The notes under the pieces are model-generated. The model had not been told where the DNA came from, searched no databases, and was given only the letters and a program-made list of their open reading frames with translations. Shown piece by piece: positions 1 to 6,509 of a stretch of 20,033 bases of DNA; the stretch's first letter is position 1, and the number at the start of each line of letters is the position of its first letter. This DNA is from CAYVMN01 sp964452575 (GTDB lineage Bacteria > Desulfobacterota > DSM-4660 > Desulfatiglandales > Desulfatiglandaceae): NCBI GenBank assembly GCA_964452575.1, contig CAYVMN010000076.1:1-20033 (forward strand), written 5' to 3'. Position numbers and translations under genes: made by a program.

Positions 1-736
1 ATGCCTTGGGTCTCAACTCACCAGCGGCCTCTGGAGTAATCGGCATTTTTTCTTCAAAGGTCTCCTTAACATAGTCCGCAACAGGTCTGCTGAGGGTCAG
101 CAAGGTCTCATCGTGATCCGCCAGATACCAGCCGAAGAGGCCTAGCCAGGCCTCCAGCACCTGGCGGATATGGTGCTCCTCTGCGAATGGATAAGTTCCC
201 TCACTGGGAAGGTCCTGGAACATAGACCTATGATGCCCCCCTTCTCCAATCGCCCCGGCCAGAGGGGAATCCTGCTGTTTCAATCGTTGGAGCATATCCT
301 CCACCCCGAATTGGTTCTCTTCCCACTGGCGGGCCAAATGGAGGATGAGATGCCACTTGAGGGAATTCTCACGAGAAATGTCGCGTGAGTCTTGTCCTCT
401 CCTGCGGAGGATTCCCCTTATCTCCCAAGGGGTATACTCTGAAAAGTCCTTTTTCGAGGTGAGCCCCAAGAAGGTGGCGTAACCCTTGTCCAGGTTTTTG
501 CTCATCCAGAGCTGGTATTCAGAGAGGAGTCTCAGGAAATTCCCGTTAGGTCTCATCTCCTCTGGGGGCCTCTCGACTCGCACATGTGATGTCTCAGGGG
601 TTTCAACACCCAGCACGGGCCTATCCATGAACCAGGGCTGACAGATAGTGAGGTGCTCAAAGTGGGTAAGTGCCTTCTCAAGATCCCTCATGGTTATATA
701 CGTATGAGGGAACAGAATTGCAGGCCCTTTGGTCAA
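1..736 (-). CDS. Unrecognised conserved-looking protein, 3' end outside window
   Basis: This reading frame is open from the left edge of the window up to the region of the preceding gene's stop codon, and shows about 245 codons. I do not recognise the family. The start is uncertain: TTG at 736 keeps the protein-like stretch ILFPHTYITM, while the first ATG is at 691. The TTG lies 8 bases after the acetoacetyl-CoA synthetase stop, and the only good Shine-Dalgarno sequence (AGGAGG, 746-751) overlaps the last codons of that gene, 9 bases from the stop and 13 from the TTG, so translation is probably coupled. The visible protein is hydrophilic, rich in Trp, Leu and Glu, with no signal peptide or membrane segment. 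It contains blocks such as FLRLLSEYQLWM, DKGYATFLGL and LKWHLILHLARQWEE, which suggest a mostly helical soluble protein. Coding character is clear from the long open frame and ordinary codon use; the function is unknown. Confidence 0.75.
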   Translation of the reverse strand, partial: MTKGPAILFPHTYITMRDLEKALTHFEHLTICQPWFMDRPVLGVETPETSHVRVERPPEEMRPNGNFLRLLSEYQLWMSKNLDKGYATFLGLTSKKDFSEYTPWEIRGILRRRGQDSRDISRENSLKWHLILHLARQWEENQFGVEDMLQRLKQQDSPLAGAIGEGGHHRSMFQDLPSEGTYPFAEEHHIRQVLEAWLGLFGWYLADHDETLLTLSRPVADYVKETFEEKMPITPEAAGELRPKA

Positions 737-744
737 GGCTATAT

Positions 745-2706
745 CTAATCCTCCTGAAGTTCCTTTATGTTTTCGTAGGAGTCAAGGACCTCCGGGTTAC
801 TTAAGGCGTCCCTGTTCAGAACGGGCTGACCCTCTATTATCTTTTTGACGGCCAGTTCCACCTTTTTCATGTTCAATGTATAAGGAACGGCCGGGACAAA
901 AATGATCTTTGCCGGGACGTGCCGCGGTGAGGCATTGGTACGGAGGGTCTGCCTTATTTTGTTCTTCAGCTCATCGGTCAGCTCCTGACCCTCGACAGGT
1001 TTAACAAAGAGAATAACACGCACGTCACCTTTCCAGTTCTGCCCCACAACCAGGCTGTCCTCAATCTCTTCCATCTGTTCGACCTGACGGTATATCTCGG
1101 CGGTGCCGATCCTGACACCACCTGGATTAAGGGTGGCATCAGAGCGTCCATAAATAATTACCCCTCCGGTATCTTCCCTTATCTCAATGAAGTCTCCGTG
1201 TCGCCAGACCTTGGGATATACATCGAAATAGGCGGCGTGGTATTTCTCGTTGTTAGGGTCATCCCAGAAATAGATAGGCATAGAAGGGAAAGGGGCGGTA
1301 CAGACAAGCTCCCCCTTTTGGTTGTACACGGGCCTTCCATTCTCCTCATAAGACTCAACCTTCATGGCGAGGCCTCTACACTGCAATTCGCCGCTATAAA
1401 CGGGACCCATAGGGTTCCCCAGGGCAAAACACCCATTCAGGTCGGAACCACCGGAGATGGAGGCCAACTGGATATCCTCTTTGACCTCTTTGTAGATAAA
1501 CTCAAATCCCTCAACAGAGAGGGGGGAGCCAGTGGAGGTAAGGGTCTTTAAGGAACTCAAGTCATAGTCCCTGCCAGGTTTGAGGCCTTGTCCCATAATA
1601 GCCGAGATATAACCTGCGCTGGTACCAAATATGGTCATCTTTTCATCCTGGGCCAACTTCCACAACGCTCCCGTGTCAGGGTGGAAAGGATTGCCATCAA
1701 AGAGGATCAGGCTCGCCCCTAGTCCCAAAGAACTTACCAGCCAGTTCCACATCATCCACCCACAAGTAGTAAAATAGAAGATCTTATCTTCCCGTTTTAC
1801 ATCGGTGTGGAGCATGAGCTCTTTCAGGTGGTGTACGAGAATACCCCCAGCACTCTGTACCATGCACTTGGGGAGGCCTGTAGTGCCGGAGGTGAACATG
1901 ATATAAAGAGGATGATCTGAGGGTAGCTGTTCAAATTCAATTTTGAGGCCCGACTCAGGCGACTTGAAATCGTTATACCCTATGGCATTAGGTATGTCCC
2001 CTATATCTGGTTCGGATTCTGTGTATGGGATCACAACCACCTTTTCAATAGAAGGTAAGTCTTTCAGGATATTGGAGACACGCTCCAAGGAATCCAATTT
2101 TTTCCCCTTGAAGGAATACCCATTGGCGGTAAAGAGGAGCTTGGGCTTGATCTGCCCAAAACGGTCAAGTACCCCTTTGATTCCAAAATCAGGAGAACAG
2201 GACGACCAGATAGCTCCCATGCTCGTGGCAGCAAGCATGGCAATGATGGCCTCCGGCATGTTTGGCACAAAACCGACTACGCGGTCTCCTGCTTTCACAC
2301 CCGCATCCTTAAGGGATTTGGCAACACGGGCCACTTCATCATAGAGTTCCGCATATGCCATTTTACTTGTCGAATCCTGGGCTTCTCCCTTGAAGATGAG
2401 GGCTATACGATCATCCCTGTAACGAAGAAGATTTTCAGCAAAATTGAGCCTGGCACCAGAGAACCATATTGCACCGGGCATTTTGGTAAGGTCATCTACC
2501 ACTTGACTGTAAGGTTGAGACGCCTTGACATCTACAAACTCCCACAGGGCCGCCCAGAAGTCGGGAATGTTTCTAATGGACCACTGATAAAGCTGGGCAT
2601 ATTCCCTAAAATCCTTGCTGTACCTTTCATTGATAAAGCCCATGAATCGGTACATATTGGTGCCTCTTATCCGTTCTTCTGAAGGTCTCCACAAAAGCCT
2701 CGCCAT
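745..2706 (-). CDS. aacS: Acetoacetyl-CoA synthetase (acetoacetate-CoA ligase)
   Basis: An adenylate-forming (ANL superfamily) enzyme that activates acetoacetate with ATP and CoA to acetoacetyl-CoA in the cytoplasm, feeding ketone-body or poly-hydroxyalkanoate carbon into the thiolase pathway. The 653-residue length fits the acetoacetyl-CoA synthetase branch. The N-terminal region (RYSKDFREYAQLYQWSI and FWAALWEF) is the family's own cap. The P-loop motif SGTTGLPK lies near residue 273, the hinge region YGRSDATLNPGGVRIGTAEI near 520, and the C-terminal catalytic lysine sits in TLNMKKVE near residue 614. This matches the TLNGKKVE-type motif of this subfamily rather than the SGK of acetyl-CoA synthetase. 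ATG at 2706 is preferred over TTG at 2712, because GGAAGGGGG sits 6 bases before the ATG. A candidate promoter and an inverted repeat lie upstream, and an unrecognised gene follows in the same transcript. Confidence 0.93.
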   Translation of the reverse strand: MARLLWRPSEERIRGTNMYRFMGFINERYSKDFREYAQLYQWSIRNIPDFWAALWEFVDVKASQPYSQVVDDLTKMPGAIWFSGARLNFAENLLRYRDDRIALIFKGEAQDSTSKMAYAELYDEVARVAKSLKDAGVKAGDRVVGFVPNMPEAIIAMLAATSMGAIWSSCSPDFGIKGVLDRFGQIKPKLLFTANGYSFKGKKLDSLERVSNILKDLPSIEKVVVIPYTESEPDIGDIPNAIGYNDFKSPESGLKIEFEQLPSDHPLYIMFTSGTTGLPKCMVQSAGGILVHHLKELMLHTDVKREDKIFYFTTCGWMMWNWLVSSLGLGASLILFDGNPFHPDTGALWKLAQDEKMTIFGTSAGYISAIMGQGLKPGRDYDLSSLKTLTSTGSPLSVEGFEFIYKEVKEDIQLASISGGSDLNGCFALGNPMGPVYSGELQCRGLAMKVESYEENGRPVYNQKGELVCTAPFPSMPIYFWDDPNNEKYHAAYFDVYPKVWRHGDFIEIREDTGGVIIYGRSDATLNPGGVRIGTAEIYRQVEQMEEIEDSLVVGQNWKGDVRVILFVKPVEGQELTDELKNKIRQTLRTNASPRHVPAKIIFVPAVPYTLNMKKVELAVKKIIEGQPVLNRDALSNPEVLDSYENIKELQED

Positions 2707-2737
2707 AATCAACCCCCTTCCATTGCTAAAGATATCA

Positions 2738-2762
2738 TCGTTCCATTGGGAGGCTGGAACGA
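2738..2762. repeat. Perfect inverted repeat TCGTTCC-N11-GGAACGA before aacS
   Basis: The arms 2738-2744 and 2756-2762 are exact reverse complements separated by 11 bases. They lie between the candidate aacS promoter and its start codon, in the transcribed leader. It could be an operator for a dimeric repressor or an RNA hairpin; there is no T-tract to make it a terminator. The pairing is directly visible; the role is inference. Confidence 0.45.
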
Positions 2763-2809
2763 AATCTAAATCGAATTATTTACCACTAATCTTCCCTTTT
2801 TTCAAAAGA

Positions 2810-2837
2810 ATAATACCGCGATCAGATCAAAACTCAA
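2810..2837 (-). promoter_or_regulatory. Candidate sigma-70 promoter for aacS
   Basis: On the minus strand TTGAGT (2837-2832) and TATTAT (2815-2810) are separated by 16 bases, with 4/6 and 5/6 matches to the -35 and -10 consensus. Transcription would begin near 2803, giving a leader of about 100 bases before the ATG at 2706 that includes the inverted repeat at 2738-2762. Confidence 0.4.
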
Positions 2838-2883
2838 TGGTTATGCCGGTACTATCAGCGACTTAGGGAGATCTGGTTTCGGC

Positions 2884-2912
2884 TTGACTATGGGTATCAA
2901 TTGGATTAGAAG
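2884..2912 (+). promoter_or_regulatory. Candidate sigma-70 promoter for lysS and the envelope genes
   Basis: TTGACT (2884-2889) and TAGAAG (2907-2912) are separated by 17 bases, with 5/6 and 4/6 consensus matches. It lies about 65 bases before the lysS start in the divergent spacer and is the best-looking promoter in that orientation here. No strong ribosome-binding site follows immediately before lysS. Confidence 0.4.
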
Positions 2913-2977
2913 AACGTCTTTAAATTGTCGCAAATGTCTGGCCAAAGGCATCGGAGACTGAAGACTCGAAATAGATT

Positions 2978-4501
2978 ATGGATAAGGCAAACCCAGTCAT
3001 ACGGGAAAGGATCCAAAAGGCCGAGAGACTGAAGTCCATGGGGGTCGGTCTTTATCCTTCAGGGTATCACCCAGACATGGGGATAGCTGAGGCGATAGAA
3101 CGATTCGGCCATATGGACGGAGAGACCCTGCAAAAGGAGAGCGGGTCCTACGCACTTGCCGGAAGGATCATCTCGCGTCGCGATTTCGGAAAGGCCTCGT
3201 TTATTCATATCAAGGATAGGACAGGGCGTATTCAGGTCTACATCAGGAAAGACAAGGTCAGCGAAGATGAGTTCAGCATCTTCAAGCTAACGGACATAGG
3301 AGACTTTATCGGCATAAAGGGGCCCCTTTTTCGCACAAGAACCGGGGAGTTAACTGTCCTGGCAGAAGGACTTGTTTTTCTCGGAAAATCGCTGAGACCG
3401 CTGCCGGAGAAATGGCACGGGCTAACAGATGTGGAAACCAGGTATCGCCAACGTTACCTAGACCTGATCATGAATGATTACGTAAAAGAGGTGTTTGTCC
3501 TGAGGAGCAAGATTATCCAGTCCATCAGGGGGTTTTTTATCCAAAGAGGGTTTCTTGAGGTTGAGACCCCCATGATGCAGCCGATTCCAGGGGGTGCGAC
3601 GGCCAGGCCCTTTAAGACCTTTCATAATACCCTAGGAATGGATCTCTATCTGAGGGTTGCACCTGAACTTTACCTCAAGAGACTTGTGGTGGGAGGCCTC
3701 GAAAGGGTCTTTGAAATAAACCGGAATTTTAGGAATGAGGGTATTTCCATAAAACATAATCCGGAATTCACCATGCTGGAATTCTATATGGCCTATGCCA
3801 CTTATGAAGACCTGATGGTCCTGACAGAAGAGCTGTTCGCCCATCTCCTGAAGGAAATTTTTGGAGTCAGGGTAATTGAATACCAGGAAAACAGGATAAA
3901 TTTTGAGGCCCCTTGGCCCAGGATATCCCTGTTCGACGCCCTAAAGGATAGGGGGGGTATTGATGAGAAGGCACTGAGCAACAAGGAGTTCGCAGCAGAA
4001 GTGGCAAGGGAATCCCAGATCAGTCTATCACCAAGGGACAGCCACGGAACAATACTGACAAGGCTCTTTGACCATTTTGTTGAACCCCAGTTGATAAGCC
4101 CTACCTTTATTATCGGCTACCCTACCGAGGTGTCACCCCTTTCTCGACGAAACGATCAAGATCCGGACCTCGTGGATCGCTTTGAGCTTTTCATCGGCGG
4201 CCGCGAGATAGCGAACGCATTCAGCGAATTAAATGATCCCATGGATCAAAGAGAGAGATTCCAGAAGCAGGTGGCTCTTAGAGAGGCAGGAGATGAGGAG
4301 GCCCTCTTCATGGACGAGGATTTTTTGAGGGCACTGGAATATGGGATGCCGCCTACAGCAGGAGAAGGCATAGGCATTGATAGGGTCGTAATGCTGCTGA
4401 CCGATTCCCCTTCTATAAGGGACGTCATCCTCTTTCCGCATATGAGGTCGACCGGCACCAGTTCAAGGGACCGCACATCCGAGGAACATGAAGATAAATA
4501 G
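2978..4501 (+). CDS. lysS: Lysyl-tRNA synthetase, class II
   Basis: Charges tRNA-Lys with lysine in the cytoplasm. The 507-residue length is normal for class II LysRS. An N-terminal anticodon-binding OB fold (about residues 58-145, including GRIISRRDFGKASFIHIKD) is followed by the class II catalytic core. That core has motif 1 around VETPMMQPIPGGATARPF, motif 2 with FRNEGISIKHNPEFTMLEFY, and motif 3 with GIGIDRVVMLLTDSPSIRDV near the C-terminus. All core motifs look intact. The ATG at 2978 gives the usual N-terminus (IRERIQKAERLKSMG), although the ribosome-binding site before it is weak. It is followed after 93 bases by the Lol genes in the same orientation, so it may head the transcript. Confidence 0.97.
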   Translation: MDKANPVIRERIQKAERLKSMGVGLYPSGYHPDMGIAEAIERFGHMDGETLQKESGSYALAGRIISRRDFGKASFIHIKDRTGRIQVYIRKDKVSEDEFSIFKLTDIGDFIGIKGPLFRTRTGELTVLAEGLVFLGKSLRPLPEKWHGLTDVETRYRQRYLDLIMNDYVKEVFVLRSKIIQSIRGFFIQRGFLEVETPMMQPIPGGATARPFKTFHNTLGMDLYLRVAPELYLKRLVVGGLERVFEINRNFRNEGISIKHNPEFTMLEFYMAYATYEDLMVLTEELFAHLLKEIFGVRVIEYQENRINFEAPWPRISLFDALKDRGGIDEKALSNKEFAAEVARESQISLSPRDSHGTILTRLFDHFVEPQLISPTFIIGYPTEVSPLSRRNDQDPDLVDRFELFIGGREIANAFSELNDPMDQRERFQKQVALREAGDEEALFMDEDFLRALEYGMPPTAGEGIGIDRVVMLLTDSPSIRDVILFPHMRSTGTSSRDRTSEEHEDK

Positions 4502-4528
4502 GTTTTCGCCTGGCGTGATGGACCGAAG

Positions 4529-4562
4529 CCCGGATTCCCTTCTGGACCAGAGCAAGTCCGGG
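4529..4562 (+). repeat. Weak inverted repeat in the lysS-lolC spacer
   Basis: CCCGGA (4529-4534) and TCCGGG (4557-4562) can pair across a 22-base loop, and the loop contains the short palindrome TCTGGACCAGA (4541-4551). There is no T-run, so this is not a standard terminator. It may be an RNA structure or chance. Confidence 0.2.
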
Positions 4563-4594
4563 ACAGGGATCTGATTCCGACAACGGGAGCACAT

Positions 4595-5824
4595 ATGGGC
4601 AGGTTCGAGCTATTCCTATCATTGAGATACCTGAGGGCCAAGAGGAAGCAGGCCTTCATATCTGTGATAACGGTTATTTCAGTCCTGGGGGTAATGGTGG
4701 GTGTCATGGCCCTCGTGGTGGTCCTCTCGGTTATGAACGGCTTTAGGGCTGACCTGATGTCTAAGATATTGGGGGTCAACTCCCATATCCTGGTATTGAA
4801 GTATGGCGGTGCATTTGCCGATTACGAAAAAATTGCTGAGAGGGTGGCTAAAGTCAACGGGGTGGTGGCCACAACTCCCTTTATATATGCCCAGGTTATG
4901 ATCAATAATTCCGGCAATGTCTCGGGGGCCGTCTTGAGAGGGGTTGACCCAAGAAACGTGGCGGGGGTAAGGGGTTTTGGCAAGATGATAAGGGATGGTT
5001 CTTTGGCCTCCCTTGAGGAGCATGCAGCGGGATTTCCCACAATTATCGTTGGTCGTGAGCTTTCTAGGCAGATAGGGGCAGGGCCGGGTGATATTGTGAC
5101 CTTGCTTTCACCTGAGGGGAAGTTGACTCCTTTAGGGAGATCGCCGAATACGCGAAGGTATAGGGTCGCCGGGATATTTGATTCTGGAATGTATGAATAT
5201 GACGCCTCTATGGTATTTGTCTCCCTGAAAGAGGCCCAGGATTTCCTCGCCCTTGGAGACCTTGTTACAGGACTCGAAGTGAGGGTACAGGACATATACG
5301 AATCAGACAAGATCGCCAAGAAGATTCAGTCGAATCTGGGCTATCCTTATTGGACCAAGGATTGGAAGGTCATGAATAGGAGCCTCTTTTCTGCGCTCAG
5401 GCTGGAAAAGGTCACCATGTTTGTCATCTTGACTATGATTGTGCTCGTTGGGGCCTTGAACATTATCAGCACACTGGTCATGGTGGTTATGGAAAAGACG
5501 AGGGACATCGCAATCCTGAGGGCCATGGGCGCTTCTGCAAAGAGCGTCATGTCGATCTTCATGCTTCAGGGTTTGTTGGTGGGGATGGTAGGGACAATTG
5601 CGGGGCTCATATCGGGATTGGGGATTTGCCATCTGCTCGCAAGATACAAATTCATCAGCCTGCCTGCGGATGTTTATTATATCTCAACTCTTCCCGTACG
5701 AGTCGAATTCTTGGATGTCTGGCTCGTCGCCGTGGCAGCCGTATTCATTTCCTTCCTGGCCACACTGTACCCCGCCTGGTATGCAGCGAGGCTTAAGCCG
5801 GTGGAGGCCATAAGGTATGAATGA
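4595..5824 (+). CDS. lolC: Lipoprotein-releasing ABC transporter permease, LolC/LolE family
   Basis: Inner-membrane subunit that, with LolD, extracts outer-membrane lipoproteins from the inner membrane and passes them to LolA. The 409 residues show the family plan. One membrane helix near the N-terminus (about 23-48, VISVLGVMVGVMALVVVLSV) precedes a large periplasmic domain to about residue 265. Three C-terminal helices follow, at about 268-293, 315-342 and 372-396. The FtsX-type core DIAILRAMGAS is present near residue 305, and the end motif YPAWYAARLKPVEAIRYE is typical. Only one permease gene accompanies lolD here, so the transporter may be a homodimer of a LolF-like subunit rather than a LolC/LolE heterodimer; that is inference. 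GGGAG lies 5 bases before the ATG. The stop overlaps lolD by 8 bases. Confidence 0.92.
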   Translation: MGRFELFLSLRYLRAKRKQAFISVITVISVLGVMVGVMALVVVLSVMNGFRADLMSKILGVNSHILVLKYGGAFADYEKIAERVAKVNGVVATTPFIYAQVMINNSGNVSGAVLRGVDPRNVAGVRGFGKMIRDGSLASLEEHAAGFPTIIVGRELSRQIGAGPGDIVTLLSPEGKLTPLGRSPNTRRYRVAGIFDSGMYEYDASMVFVSLKEAQDFLALGDLVTGLEVRVQDIYESDKIAKKIQSNLGYPYWTKDWKVMNRSLFSALRLEKVTMFVILTMIVLVGALNIISTLVMVVMEKTRDIAILRAMGASAKSVMSIFMLQGLLVGMVGTIAGLISGLGICHLLARYKFISLPADVYYISTLPVRVEFLDVWLVAVAAVFISFLATLYPAWYAARLKPVEAIRYE

Positions 5825-6509
5825 AATTGCCCGGCAAGGGATGCTCAGCCTCGAAGATATCCACAAATCTTTTCCTCACTACGAAAGCTCTATTGAAGTG
5901 CTCAGGGGGGTCGATCTGGTCATAAAACCCTGCGATACCGTCTCCATTATGGGTGCGTCAGGGGTTGGGAAATCCACGCTCCTTAACATCATGGGGAGCC
6001 TGGAGCCCCCCACCGAGGGCATTGTCAGATTCGGAGGCAAGGATCTTTACGCCATGAGCGAGACGGACCTCACCCGCTTCAGAAATAGGGAAATAGGTTT
6101 TGTCTTCCAGTTCCATCACCTGCTTCCGGAGTTTAATGCCCTAGAGAATGCGATGATACCAGCACTGATTGCCCGATACCCCAGAGAGAAGGCCTTAGAA
6201 ATGGCAAAGGAGGTCCTGGGAAAGGTAGGACTTGAGTCGCGGTTGACCCACCGTACGGGCGAGCTTTCAGGGGGCGAGCAGCAGCGGGTGGCTGTTGCCC
6301 GCTCAATCATAATGAGGCCAAGTTTGGTATTGGCAGATGAACCCACAGGGAACCTTGATTGGTCGACGGGGGAAGGCGTTGCCGATCTACTCTTGAGGCT
6401 CAACAGGGAGGAAGGGGTGGCCATGGTTATAGCCACACACAACCGCAGACTGGCAGAAAAGATGTCAAGGCAGATGGAGTTAGTGAGTGGAAGGCTGCAA
6501 CAGAGGTGA
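5817..6509 (+). CDS. lolD: Lipoprotein-releasing ABC transporter ATP-binding protein LolD
   Basis: Cytoplasmic ATPase that powers lipoprotein extraction by the adjacent permease. All nucleotide-binding motifs are intact: Walker A GASGVGKST (46-54), Q-loop at FQFHHLLPEFNALEN (about 98-111), signature LSGGEQQRVAVARS (150-163), Walker B and D-loop LVLADEPTGNLD (170-181), and the H-loop His in ATHN (about 209). The 230-residue length and the LLPEF stretch after the Q-loop fit the LolD/MacB group. The start ATG at 5817 overlaps the permease end and has GGAGG 9 bases upstream (5803-5807). Its 3' end overlaps the bamA frame if bamA begins at GTG 6487, so the three genes are probably translated together. 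Confidence 0.95.
   Translation: MNEIARQGMLSLEDIHKSFPHYESSIEVLRGVDLVIKPCDTVSIMGASGVGKSTLLNIMGSLEPPTEGIVRFGGKDLYAMSETDLTRFRNREIGFVFQFHHLLPEFNALENAMIPALIARYPREKALEMAKEVLGKVGLESRLTHRTGELSGGEQQRVAVARSIIMRPSLVLADEPTGNLDWSTGEGVADLLLRLNREEGVAMVIATHNRRLAEKMSRQMELVSGRLQQR

Noticed and set aside
1198..2344. Plus-strand open frames antisense to aacS
   Set aside because: They are opposite the codons of a fully motif-supported enzyme and show no independent coding evidence.
4246..4779. 177-codon minus-strand open frame across the lysS-lolC junction
   Set aside because: It is antisense to the ends of two well-supported genes, has Ser/Arg/Thr-rich shadow composition and no recognisable motif.
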